From assembly GCA_022712315.1 (NCBI GenBank), contig JALAGS010000027.1, positions 1 through 64,000 on the forward strand: a stretch of DNA of 64,000 nucleotides, given 5' to 3'. This document shows positions 7,857-16,542 of the stretch, in pieces; within the stretch, counting starts at the first letter, position 1, and every line of letters begins with the position of its first letter. The notes under the pieces were generated by a model that worked only from the letters and a program-made list of their open reading frames with translations, had not been told where the DNA came from and ran no database searches. The DNA comes from Sphingobacterium sp. (GTDB lineage Bacteria > Bacteroidota > Bacteroidia > Sphingobacteriales > Sphingobacteriaceae). Made by a program: the position numbers and the translations under genes.

Positions 7857-9092
7857 ATGAGCGAATTTATAAGCAAGATAACAGCTAATCAACCCGTCTT
7901 CGAGGATAATGACCCACAGGACGAGCTGATTACCCTAAATATTGGCCCGACGCATCCAGCTACACATGGTGTATTTCAAAACGTCGTGCAGATCGATGGC
8001 GAACGTATTGTAAGCGGTGTGTCTACAATCGGTTATATTCACCGTGCATTCGAGAAGATCGCTGAACATCGACCTTTTTACCAGATCACGCCTTTGACGG
8101 ATCGTTTGAATTACTGTTCGGCTCCGATCAATAATATGGGCTGGCACATGACCGTTGAAAAGCTGCTCAAGATTGAGATTCCTAAACGTGTACAATATAT
8201 GCGCGTTATTGTTATGGAACTTGCCCGAATAGCAGATCATATTATTTGTAATGGAATTTTGGGTGTGGATACGGGAGCCTTTTCGGGCTTTTTGTACGTC
8301 ATGCAGGAGCGTGAATTTATCTATGAGATCTTTGAAGAAATCTGTGGGGCACGTTTAACAACTAATATTGGTCGTATTGGTGGGTTCGAGCGGGATTTCA
8401 ATGCAATAGCCTTTGAAAAAATACGGGAATTCCTTAAACGTTATCCGCCGGTATTGCGGGAGTTCGAAGATATGTTTGTTCGCAACCGCATTTTTATTGA
8501 GCGGACTTCCGGTGTTGCTGCTGTCACAGCGGAAGATGCATTGGATTACAGCTGGTCTGGTCCTATCTTGCGGGCTGCTGGTGTAGATTATGATGTGCGC
8601 GTTCAGAACCCTTATTGTTCTTACGAAGAATTTGATTTCGATGTGCCAGTAGGTACAACAGGTGATGTCTATGATCGCTTTATGGTTCGGAATGCTGAAA
8701 TGTGGCAATCGCTTCGGATTATCGAACAGGCCTTGGATAAGATTGAGAAAGAACCCAAAGGAGTTTTCCATGCGGAGGTGCCCGATTTCTATTTGCCTCC
8801 AAAAGAACAGGTGTATACGAATATGGAAGCTTTAATCTATCACTTTAAAATTGTGATGGGTGAGGTGGATACACCAAAGGCAGAAGTCTATCATGCCGTA
8901 GAAGGAGCGAATGGTGAACTTGGTTTTTATCTGATCCATGATGGTGGGCGTTCACCTTATCGCCTGCATTTTAGAAGGCCTTCGTTTGTCAATTATCAGA
9001 TGTTTGCGCCCATGAGTGCTGGAATGCTGATTTCTGATGCCATTATAAATATGAGTAGTCTTAACGTTATAGCCGGAGAATTAGATGCTTAG
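7857..9092 (+). CDS. nuoD: NADH-quinone oxidoreductase subunit D
   Basis: NuoD is the 49 kDa subunit that, with NuoB, forms the quinone-binding pocket. The 411-residue protein contains the conserved N-terminal NIGPTHPATHG motif whose His takes part in quinone binding, the central RTSGVAAVTAEDALDYSWSG region and the C-terminal FRRPSFVNYQ segment. Its last codons overlap the start of nuoE by 8 bases (9085-9092), suggesting translational coupling. Full length and not fused to nuoC. Confidence 0.98.
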   Translation: MSEFISKITANQPVFEDNDPQDELITLNIGPTHPATHGVFQNVVQIDGERIVSGVSTIGYIHRAFEKIAEHRPFYQITPLTDRLNYCSAPINNMGWHMTVEKLLKIEIPKRVQYMRVIVMELARIADHIICNGILGVDTGAFSGFLYVMQEREFIYEIFEEICGARLTTNIGRIGGFERDFNAIAFEKIREFLKRYPPVLREFEDMFVRNRIFIERTSGVAAVTAEDALDYSWSGPILRAAGVDYDVRVQNPYCSYEEFDFDVPVGTTGDVYDRFMVRNAEMWQSLRIIEQALDKIEKEPKGVFHAEVPDFYLPPKEQVYTNMEALIYHFKIVMGEVDTPKAEVYHAVEGANGELGFYLIHDGGRSPYRLHFRRPSFVNYQMFAPMSAGMLISDAIINMSSLNVIAGELDA

Positions 9093-9606
9093 TGTAAAAC
9101 AACATAATGAAAATGTAACGTTCTCTCCAGAGTTGCTGACCAAGTTTGGAGAAGTAGTAAGCCGTTATCCCGAAGGGAAGCAGAAATCTGGGTTATTGCC
9201 CATTTTACATTTGGTTCAAGCAGAATATGGCTGGGTAAGTGCGGATGCGATGGACAAAGTTGCTGTTTACCTGAATATATTACCGATTGAAGTGTATGAG
9301 GTTGCGACATTTTATACGATGTTCCTGCTTCAGCCGAAAGGAAAATATGTGTTAGAGATTTGTCGTACAGGTCCTTGTTGTTTGGTTGGTGCAGAACGTA
9401 TTATGGGACATTTAGAACAAAAGCTAGGCGTAAAAGAAGGCGAAGTCACATCAGATGGACTTTTTTCGTGGCGCGGTGTGGAATGTTTGGCGGCCTGCGG
9501 TTTTGGACCGGTCTTACAGATTGGACCTGAATATACCTTCTATGAGAATCTGACAGAGGATAAAGTCGACAAATTGATTGATAATTTAAAAGCTAAAACA
9601 GAATAA
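9085..9606 (+). CDS. nuoE: NADH-quinone oxidoreductase subunit E
   Basis: This 24 kDa subunit holds the off-pathway N1a [2Fe-2S] cluster in the NADH-oxidising module. The 173-residue protein shows four cysteine ligands of the thioredoxin-like domain: two in CRTGPCCLVG and two in VECLAACGFGPVLQIG. The N-terminal helical part (LLPILHLVQAEYGWVS, VYEVATFYTMF) is also typical. It overlaps nuoD by 8 bases and is followed after 2 bases by nuoF. Confidence 0.97.
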   Translation: MLSVKQHNENVTFSPELLTKFGEVVSRYPEGKQKSGLLPILHLVQAEYGWVSADAMDKVAVYLNILPIEVYEVATFYTMFLLQPKGKYVLEICRTGPCCLVGAERIMGHLEQKLGVKEGEVTSDGLFSWRGVECLAACGFGPVLQIGPEYTFYENLTEDKVDKLIDNLKAKTE

Positions 9607-9608
9607 AT

Positions 9609-10964
9609 ATGGCACGTAAACTTTTGTTGACTCATATCGATGTTCCTGGCATCAATACCTTTGAGGTCTATCGGCAAAAAGGTGGTTATGTTGCTGTTGA
9701 GAAAGTCTTGAAGACTATGTCTCCAGAAGATGTCGTCGAAGAAGTTAAAAAATCTGGGTTGCGTGGTCGTGGAGGAGCAGGTTTTCCTACGGGGATGAAA
9801 TGGTCCTTTCTGGCCAAACCCGAAGGTGTGCCTCGTTATTTGGTTTGTAATGCTGATGAGTCTGAACCGGGTACATTCAAAGACCGTTATTTGATGACGC
9901 ATATTCCCCATGCACTTATTGAGGGGATGATTGTATCCAGCTTTGCTTTGGGGGCACATACCTCCTATATCTATGTGCGTGGCGAGATGATGCCACAGAT
10001 CAGGATTCTAGAGCGTGCTATTGCTGAAGCGAAGGAGAAAGGCTTTTTAGGAAAAAATATCTTAGGATCCGGGTACGATCTGGAGATCTACGTTCAACCA
10101 GGAGGGGGAGCTTATATCTGCGGAGAGGAAACGGCCTTATTGGAATCTTTAGAGGGAAAACGTGGCAACCCACGCATTAAGCCTCCATTTCCGGCTATAG
10201 CGGGTTTATATAACTGCCCTACGGTGGTTAATAATGTGGAGTCTATTGCGACGACCGTTCCCATCATTAATTTGGGCGGAGAAGAGTATGCCAAGATCGG
10301 GGTGGAACGTAGTACCGGTACAAAATTGATTTCCGCTAGTGGAAATATTGTAAAACCGGGCGTTTATGAAATCGAACTCGGTCTACCCGTCGAAGAGTTT
10401 ATCTACTCGGACGAATATTGTGGCGGTATAGCCAATGGCAAGCGCATGAAAGCCGTCGTAGCTGGGGGCTCCTCAGTACCTATTCTGCCGGCTAATCTGA
10501 TTTTGAAAACAGCGGCCGGAAATAGTCGCTTGATGACCTATGAGTCGTTGGCTGACGGAGGCTTTCAGACCGGTACGATGCTTGGATCTGGCGGTTTCAT
10601 TGTTTTTGATGAGGACCAGTGTGTGGTTCGCAATACATGGAATTTTGCCCGGTTCTACCATCACGAAAGCTGTGGACAATGTTCACCTTGTCGTGAAGGA
10701 ACAGGCTGGATGGAGAAGGTACTGCATAAGATCGAGAGCGGCCATGGCTCGATGTCGGACATTGATTTGCTGTGGGATGTTCAGCGAAAAATTGAAGGAA
10801 ATACAATCTGCCCATTGGGAGATGCGGCAGCATGGCCAGTCGCGGCAGCGATCAGGCATTTTAGGGATGAATTTGAATGGCATATCCTTCATCCGGAAGA
10901 ATCACAGACGAGGAATTTTGGATTAGCGCATTATGCGGATCCTTTAGAACCAATAGTATCATAA
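9609..10964 (+). CDS. nuoF: NADH-quinone oxidoreductase subunit F
   Basis: This 51 kDa subunit binds NADH and FMN and the N3 [4Fe-4S] cluster, so it is the electron entry point of complex I. The 451-residue protein has the FMN/NADH motif GLRGRGGAGFPTGMKWSF near residues 50-70, the GGGAYICGEETALLESLEG motif, and C-terminal cluster ligands in ESCGQCSPCREGTGWM with the distal Cys in NTICPLGDAAAWP. It is full length and in operon context. Confidence 0.98.
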   Translation: MARKLLLTHIDVPGINTFEVYRQKGGYVAVEKVLKTMSPEDVVEEVKKSGLRGRGGAGFPTGMKWSFLAKPEGVPRYLVCNADESEPGTFKDRYLMTHIPHALIEGMIVSSFALGAHTSYIYVRGEMMPQIRILERAIAEAKEKGFLGKNILGSGYDLEIYVQPGGGAYICGEETALLESLEGKRGNPRIKPPFPAIAGLYNCPTVVNNVESIATTVPIINLGGEEYAKIGVERSTGTKLISASGNIVKPGVYEIELGLPVEEFIYSDEYCGGIANGKRMKAVVAGGSSVPILPANLILKTAAGNSRLMTYESLADGGFQTGTMLGSGGFIVFDEDQCVVRNTWNFARFYHHESCGQCSPCREGTGWMEKVLHKIESGHGSMSDIDLLWDVQRKIEGNTICPLGDAAAWPVAAAIRHFRDEFEWHILHPEESQTRNFGLAHYADPLEPIVS

Positions 10965-10994
10965 TAATAGCTGTAACGATAAATAAATCATATC

Positions 10995-12014
10995 ATGGCA
11001 GAAGCGGAAGATGTAAAGTTTAAGGTCTCCATCGACGGTATACCTGTAGAGGTTGCTCCTGGGACAACCATATTAAATGCAGCGCGGCAAATTGGTGGGG
11101 ATATCGTCCCTCCTGCAATGTGCTACTACTCTAAATTGGAGGGGAGTGGTGGTAAATGTCGTACCTGCTTAGTCAAAGTATCCAAAGGATCTGAAAAGGA
11201 TCCAAGGCCTATGCCTAAATTGGTTGCTTCCTGCCGCACGACAGTGATGGACGGTATGGAAGTACAAAACATTACTTCCCCAGAAGTAGTGGAAGCGAGA
11301 AAAGGAGTTGTGGAAATCCTATTGATCAACCATCCATTGGATTGCCCAATCTGCGATCAGGCGGGTGAATGTAAATTGCAGGATCTTGGTTATGAGCACG
11401 GCAGTGCCAATACACGCTATGAATTTGATCGTCGTACTTTCGAACGTATTGATCTGGGCGATAAGATCCAATTGCATATGAACCGTTGTATCCTATGTTA
11501 CCGTTGTGTTTATGTCGCCAATCAGCTGACCGATCAACGTGTACATGGCATCTTGGGTCGCGGCGATCATTCGGAAATATCTACCTATATCGAAAATGTA
11601 ATTGATAACGATTTCTCCGGCAACGTAATCGATGTATGCCCTGTGGGTGCCTTGACGGATAAAACTTTCCGTTTTAAAAATCGGGTTTGGTTTACAAAGC
11701 CTGTGGATGCACATCGGGATTGTCCGACATGTTCAGGCAAGGTAACCTTATGGTATAAAGGTGAGGAGGTTATTCGGGTGACAGCCCGGAAAGATGAGTT
11801 TGGTGAAGTGGAAGAGTTTATCTGTAATACCTGTCGCTTTGATCAGAAAAAAACAAGCGATTGGATTTTAGAGGAACCGACAGAAATAGATCCACATTCT
11901 GTTATTTCTGCCAATCATTATGAATTGTTTAATCCGCCAAAAGTCATTAAGGAAAATCCTATACTTCAGGAACAAAATCGCGAACAGTTGGCTAGAACAG
12001 AAAAATTGAAATAA
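10995..12014 (+). CDS. nuoG: NADH-quinone oxidoreductase subunit G, short form
   Basis: The 339-residue product has the N-terminal ferredoxin-like domain with [2Fe-2S] ligands (CYYSKLEGSGGKCRTC and a later Cys), the His/Cys cluster in NHPLDCPICDQAGEC, and four cysteines CILCYRC to DVCPVGAL for the next [4Fe-4S] centre. It then stops after a CxxC...CxxC segment (Cys243, 246, 277, 280) and lacks the large molybdopterin-oxidoreductase-like domain of E. coli NuoG (about 900 residues). The stop is followed by a normal spacing to nuoH, and no remnant frame is present, so this looks like the native short form, which as I recall is usual in Bacteroidota, not a fresh truncation. Confidence 0.93.
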   Translation: MAEAEDVKFKVSIDGIPVEVAPGTTILNAARQIGGDIVPPAMCYYSKLEGSGGKCRTCLVKVSKGSEKDPRPMPKLVASCRTTVMDGMEVQNITSPEVVEARKGVVEILLINHPLDCPICDQAGECKLQDLGYEHGSANTRYEFDRRTFERIDLGDKIQLHMNRCILCYRCVYVANQLTDQRVHGILGRGDHSEISTYIENVIDNDFSGNVIDVCPVGALTDKTFRFKNRVWFTKPVDAHRDCPTCSGKVTLWYKGEEVIRVTARKDEFGEVEEFICNTCRFDQKKTSDWILEEPTEIDPHSVISANHYELFNPPKVIKENPILQEQNREQLARTEKLK

Positions 12015-12022
12015 TCACAAAC

Positions 12023-13066
12023 ATGGAGTGGTCTTTTGTCATAGAAAAATTAATATTGGTGTCTATTGTTTTCGTTATCACTTTGGTGATCGCGATGTAT
12101 TCGACACTTGCGGAACGTAAAATTGCAGGTTTTATGCAAGATCGATATGGTCCTGACCGGGCTGGTATCTTCGGGATCTTACAACCATTATGCGACGGAG
12201 GGAAGTTCTTCTTTAAGGAGGAAATTATTCCTGCAGGTGCACATAAGGTGCTGTTTATTTTGGGTCCTACAATTGCGATTATAACGGCATGTATTAGTTC
12301 CGCTGTTATTCCCTGGGGACAGGAATTGCAAATTGGAGACCGTACGATTTCTTTGCAGGTTGCGCAAGGCATCAATGTTGGCGTATTGTATATGTTTGGT
12401 GTAATTGCATTGGGTGTATATGGTATTATGCTGGGGGGCTGGGCTTCCAATAACAAATTCTCACTTATGGGCGCAATTCGTGCGGCATCACAGAGTATTA
12501 GCTACGAGATTGCCATGGGGCTATCATTGATCGCTTTACTGATGGTCACGCGTACATTGACGCTAGAGGAAATTGTCGCACAGCAGTCTGGCTTTGTCAA
12601 CTGGAATATCTGGGCGCAACCACTGGGTTTCATCATCTTTATGGTCTGTGCTTTTGCAGAATGTAATCGGGTACCTTTTGATTTACCGGAATGTGAAACG
12701 GAACTAGTGGGAGGGTACCATACGGAGTATTCTTCTATGAAATTGGGGCTTTATATGTTTTCCGAATATATCAATATGTTCGTTTCCTCGGCACTGATGG
12801 CATCACTTTATTTTGGCGGCTATAATTTCCCCTTTATGAATGATCTGGGATGGTCAGCCAATATGATCACTATTGTTGGTGTAATCGTATTCTTCGTGAA
12901 GATATTGTTGTTTATCTTTTTCTTTATGTGGGTACGCTGGACTTTACCACGTTTCCGATATGATCAATTGATGAATTTGGGCTGGAAGATGTTGATTCCA
13001 TTAGCGATAGCAAATATTGTACTCACGGGAATATTCACGTTGATTAAAGATACCTATTTCTCCTAG
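12023..13066 (+). CDS. nuoH: NADH-quinone oxidoreductase subunit H
   Basis: NuoH is the membrane subunit that contacts the quinone chamber. The 347-residue protein has about eight hydrophobic helices and the conserved motifs AERKIAGFMQDRYGPDRAG (about 31-50) and AFAECNRVPFDLPECETELVGGYHTEYS (about 210-240), rich in conserved charged residues. It starts 8 bases after nuoG. A 172-base noncoding spacer follows before nuoI, the largest gap in this operon. Confidence 0.98.
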   Translation: MEWSFVIEKLILVSIVFVITLVIAMYSTLAERKIAGFMQDRYGPDRAGIFGILQPLCDGGKFFFKEEIIPAGAHKVLFILGPTIAIITACISSAVIPWGQELQIGDRTISLQVAQGINVGVLYMFGVIALGVYGIMLGGWASNNKFSLMGAIRAASQSISYEIAMGLSLIALLMVTRTLTLEEIVAQQSGFVNWNIWAQPLGFIIFMVCAFAECNRVPFDLPECETELVGGYHTEYSSMKLGLYMFSEYINMFVSSALMASLYFGGYNFPFMNDLGWSANMITIVGVIVFFVKILLFIFFFMWVRWTLPRFRYDQLMNLGWKMLIPLAIANIVLTGIFTLIKDTYFS

Positions 13067-13238
13067 GGAATATCCCTCCTGAGAAGCAAATATGCAATGG
13101 CACCGATTGGATATTCCATAGGACCATTGAAACTGCCAGAGGGCAGCATGATGCCTTAAGAAAGTAAAAGGCTCATGAATAAACAAAACGAGCATAGTGA
13201 GCTCATGAAATAATTTATTTACAGATGAACGAGTTTTT
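13067..13238 (+). other. Noncoding spacer between nuoH and nuoI with small repeats
   Basis: This 172-base gap contains no convincing gene. It holds a 9-bp inverted repeat (GGAATATCC at 13067-13075 and GGATATTCC at 13109-13117), a small hairpin CTGCC/GGCAG (13133-13137 and 13142-13146) and a near-perfect direct repeat (GCTCATGAATAA at 13171 and GCTCATGAAATAA at 13201, start-to-start 30 bases). No T-run follows the hairpins. An ATG at 13225 opens only a 7-codon frame. Confidence 0.5.
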
Positions 13239-13748
13239 ATGCAACTGACCAATCGTAAAAAGGTAATCGAACAAAAGCCGATGACATTCTCGGAAAGAAT
13301 TTATTTCCCGGCCATTATCAAAGGTTTACGTATTACATTAAGGCATTTTTTTAAGAAAATCCCGACTATTAAATATCCGGAGGAAATAAGGCCGTATTCG
13401 AAAAACTTCAGGGGGCAGCATTCGCTTAAGCGTGATGAGGAGGGGCGTGAGCGCTGTACAGCTTGCGGGCTATGTGCTTTGTCCTGTCCGGCGGAGGCGA
13501 TCACCATGACTGCTGCTGAACGAAAAAAAGGGGAAGAACATCTTTATCGGGAGGAAAAATATGCCTCGGTATATGAAATAAATATGTTGCGTTGTATTTT
13601 CTGTGGCCTTTGCGAAGAGGCCTGTCCGAAGGAAGCCATCTATTTGGATGGTCCGCATGTGACGGCAGACTACCTCCGTAAAGACTTTATCTATGGAAAA
13701 GATAAATTGGTCGAACCAACTTTTGATATTACCAAATTAAAGAGCTAA
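13239..13748 (+). CDS. nuoI: NADH-quinone oxidoreductase subunit I
   Basis: This ferredoxin-like subunit carries the N6a and N6b [4Fe-4S] clusters. The 169-residue protein shows both binding motifs intact: CTACGLCALSCPAEAI (about 71-86) and CIFCGLCEEACPKEAI (about 114-129). The N-terminus (MQLTNRKKVIEQKPMTF) matches the usual Bacteroidota start, which supports the ATG at 13239 over an out-of-frame ATG at 13225. It is preceded by an unusually long spacer and followed by nuoJ after 11 bases. Confidence 0.97.
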   Translation: MQLTNRKKVIEQKPMTFSERIYFPAIIKGLRITLRHFFKKIPTIKYPEEIRPYSKNFRGQHSLKRDEEGRERCTACGLCALSCPAEAITMTAAERKKGEEHLYREEKYASVYEINMLRCIFCGLCEEACPKEAIYLDGPHVTADYLRKDFIYGKDKLVEPTFDITKLKS

Positions 13749-13759
13749 ACCAGGAAATT

Positions 13760-14257
13760 ATGACAGTATTTTATTTTGTAGCCTTCTTGTCTATTTTCTT
13801 TGCGCTGATGACCATTTTTACAAAAAATCCTGTGCATAGTGTATTGTATCTAGTCATCACATTTTTTACGTTTACGGTACATTATATACTCTTAAATGCG
13901 CAGTTTTTAGCTGTGGTAAATTTCATCGTCTATATGGGAGCAATCATGGTCTTATTTTTATTCGTGCTGATGTTGCTCAACCTGAATAAGGATACTGAAC
14001 CTATGAAATCCAATTTGGTCAAGTTTATGGGCGTTATCGCTGGCTGTTGCTTGCTGGTTACTTTTTTCGGCGTCTATCGTGTCTTTGATATTTCGAACCC
14101 ACTGACCGTCGTTAATCCGGAAATCGGGCTGGTTAAGAACCTAGGTAAAGTGTTGTTTAACGAATTTTTGCTTCCTTTTGAACTATCATCACTCTTGTTG
14201 TTGACGGCCATGATCGGAGCGATATTATTAGCTAAGAAAGAACCTAAACAAATCTAA
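13760..14257 (+). CDS. nuoJ: NADH-quinone oxidoreductase subunit J
   Basis: This antiporter-like membrane-arm subunit has 165 residues and five hydrophobic helices. It shows the NPVHSVLYLVITFF segment and the conserved VNFIVYMGAIMVLFLFVLMLLN helix containing the pi-bulge region of the family. Its stop codon overlaps the ATG of nuoK by one base at 14257, indicating translational coupling. Confidence 0.96.
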   Translation: MTVFYFVAFLSIFFALMTIFTKNPVHSVLYLVITFFTFTVHYILLNAQFLAVVNFIVYMGAIMVLFLFVLMLLNLNKDTEPMKSNLVKFMGVIAGCCLLVTFFGVYRVFDISNPLTVVNPEIGLVKNLGKVLFNEFLLPFELSSLLLLTAMIGAILLAKKEPKQI

Positions 14258-14586
14258 TGGAAACAGTTGTTCAACAGTTGCAGGGGGTACCCATAAATCA
14301 TTATTTGATTTTTTGTGCGATTATTTTTGCTATTGGTGTTATTGGTGTTCTTATTCGCCGTAACGTCATCATTATCATGATGTCCATTGAATTGATGCTT
14401 AACGCAGTCAATCTTCTTTTGGCTGCATTTTCCGTGCAGCATGGCGATTCGTCAGGACAGGTGTTTGTCTTCTTTATTATGGCATTGGCAGCAGCGGAGG
14501 TTGCTGTAGGGCTTGCGATTATTATTATGGTATATCGGAATACGAAGTCTGTGGATATCGATTCCTTGAATAAACTTCGTTGGTAG
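14257..14586 (+). CDS. nuoK: NADH-quinone oxidoreductase subunit K
   Basis: NuoK is a small three-helix membrane subunit (109 residues) that carries conserved membrane glutamates of the proton path. These are visible in IMMSIELMLNAVNLL (second helix) and in ALAAAEVAVGLAIII (third helix). It overlaps nuoJ by one base and precedes nuoL by 19 bases. Confidence 0.97.
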   Translation: METVVQQLQGVPINHYLIFCAIIFAIGVIGVLIRRNVIIIMMSIELMLNAVNLLLAAFSVQHGDSSGQVFVFFIMALAAAEVAVGLAIIIMVYRNTKSVDIDSLNKLRW

Positions 14587-14605
14587 AACTTAAGAAATAA
14601 ATACG

Positions 14606-16528
14606 ATGAGTGAATTAGTTTGGTTGATTCCCCTTTTGCCCCTAATCGGGTTTATAGTGAATGGATTGGGTAGGAATACGTTGTCCAAAGGTATGGTAGG
14701 CACCCTAGGAAGTGCTGTAGTACTTATTTCTTTTGTGTGCAGCTGCATTCTTTTCGCTGAAGTGTACCAGGCAAGGCAGGCTGGACAGGCAGGCATTATT
14801 GAACAGCATCTGTTCGATTGGATCACGGTAGGTAATCTGAAGATAGGACTTTCTTTTTTGGTAGATCCTTTGAGCGCAATTATGCTTTTGATTGTTACAG
14901 GCATTGGTTTCCTGATTCATGTTTATTCGGTCGGTTACATGCACCATGATACAGGCTTTGGTAAGTTTTTCGCTTATCTAAATCTGTTTATCTTTTTTAT
15001 GTTGCTATTGGTTTTGGGTTCCAATTACTTAGTGATGTTTATTGGCTGGGAAGGTGTAGGACTTTGTTCCTATTTATTGATCGGGTTCTGGTATACGAAT
15101 AGTTCCTACGCAAATGCTGCAAAAAAAGCGTTTGTAATGAATAGAATAGGGGATCTAGGATTTTTACTTGCCGTATTTTTGATACTCGGAACTTTCGGGT
15201 CATTGGAATTCTCGACAGTATTTCCTGCCGCCAAAAATTTTGCGGTCGGTGATATTACCGTTGTTAGCATCACAGTCTTATTGTTTATTGCAGCAACAGG
15301 TAAATCGGCGCAGATACCTTTATTTACCTGGCTGCCGGATGCGATGGCTGGTCCAACACCGGTATCGGCACTGATCCACGCGGCAACCATGGTTACCGCA
15401 GGTATTTATATGATTGCACGTTCTAATGTCCTATTTATACTTTCTCCGTTTACCTTGCAGCTTATTTCTGTCATTGCAATTTGTACAGCCTTGTTAGCTG
15501 CTGCTATAGCCTTGACACAGAACGATATTAAAAAAGTTTTGGCTTATTCTACTGTTTCGCAATTAGGCTATATGTTTCTTGGACTTGGGGTAGGCGCATT
15601 TACTGGAGCCTTTTTTCACGTATTAACTCATGCTTTTTTCAAAGCTTTGTTGTTCCTTGGAGCGGGATCTGTAATACACGGCATGAGCGAAGAACAGGAT
15701 ATGCGTAACATGGGCGGCTTAAAAAAAGCGATGCCTGTTACGTATCTAACGATGTTGATAGGAACCATTGCGATTGCGGGAATTCCACCATTTTCTGGCT
15801 TCTTCTCCAAAGACGAAATATTGGCGGGGGCATTTATTGCTAGCCCAGTTTTATGGGTTTTGGGTTTTATTGGCGCTTTAATGACTGCATTTTATATGTT
15901 TAGAATGCTATTTATGACATTTTCCGGTACATTTCGGGGTACAGAGCAACAAAAGCATCACTTGCATGAATCTCCAAAAAGTATGACAGTGCCGTTGATT
16001 GTATTAGCGATACTTTCTGTCCTTGGCGGTGTCATCAATTTACCGGCTGTTTTGGGGGGCAACCATTGGCTTGAGAATTTCTTATCGCCGGTTTTTTCAG
16101 AAGGAAAAGCGCTAATGCCTGAGACACATCATTTGGAGCACAATACAGAGTATCTATTAATGGCCGTTTCTGTGGTTGGTGTATTGATTATGGTCGCCTT
16201 GGCTTTCAATAAATACGTCAAACGTGGACACCTACCAGAAACGAATGATAGCGCGAGAGGGTTCTTAAGCAATCTTTCCTACAATAAATTTTATGTAGAT
16301 GAGCTTTATGATAACATTGTTGTACGTCCAATTAATTGGTTGTCGACGTTCTTTGGGAATGTCGTGGATCAGAAGGGAATAGACGGTGTCGTGAACGGTG
16401 CTGGAAAGGCAACATTTGACACAGGAAAAGTATTGCGCTTGCTCCAGAATGGTAATGTTGGTTTTTATTTATTGATGATGGTAATTGGAGTAATTGCCAT
16501 TTTCATCTATGGAATGTTGAGTCTTTAA
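14606..16528 (+). CDS. nuoL: NADH-quinone oxidoreductase subunit L
   Basis: This is the distal antiporter-like proton-pumping subunit. The 640-residue polytopic protein contains the conserved GWEGVGLCSYLLIGFWY motif with its membrane glutamate, TGKSAQIPLFTWLPDAMAGP with the key lysine, the SALIHAATMVTAG helix, and HAFFKALLFLGAGSVIH. The long C-terminal segment (about 540-640) including NKFYVDELYDNIVVRP corresponds to the lateral helix region. It is full length. Confidence 0.98.
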   Translation: MSELVWLIPLLPLIGFIVNGLGRNTLSKGMVGTLGSAVVLISFVCSCILFAEVYQARQAGQAGIIEQHLFDWITVGNLKIGLSFLVDPLSAIMLLIVTGIGFLIHVYSVGYMHHDTGFGKFFAYLNLFIFFMLLLVLGSNYLVMFIGWEGVGLCSYLLIGFWYTNSSYANAAKKAFVMNRIGDLGFLLAVFLILGTFGSLEFSTVFPAAKNFAVGDITVVSITVLLFIAATGKSAQIPLFTWLPDAMAGPTPVSALIHAATMVTAGIYMIARSNVLFILSPFTLQLISVIAICTALLAAAIALTQNDIKKVLAYSTVSQLGYMFLGLGVGAFTGAFFHVLTHAFFKALLFLGAGSVIHGMSEEQDMRNMGGLKKAMPVTYLTMLIGTIAIAGIPPFSGFFSKDEILAGAFIASPVLWVLGFIGALMTAFYMFRMLFMTFSGTFRGTEQQKHHLHESPKSMTVPLIVLAILSVLGGVINLPAVLGGNHWLENFLSPVFSEGKALMPETHHLEHNTEYLLMAVSVVGVLIMVALAFNKYVKRGHLPETNDSARGFLSNLSYNKFYVDELYDNIVVRPINWLSTFFGNVVDQKGIDGVVNGAGKATFDTGKVLRLLQNGNVGFYLLMMVIGVIAIFIYGMLSL

Positions 16529-16542
16529 TTTTGGTATAATCG

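Noticed and set aside
10995..12014. NuoG as a frameshifted or truncated pseudogene
   Set aside because: The stop is followed directly by nuoH with normal spacing and there is no leftover molybdopterin-domain coding sequence; all N-terminal cluster ligands are intact.
13001..13252. Possible small minus-strand gene over the nuoH-nuoI spacer
   Set aside because: It starts inside nuoI and ends inside nuoH, has no family resemblance and no promoter; treated as noncoding spacer.
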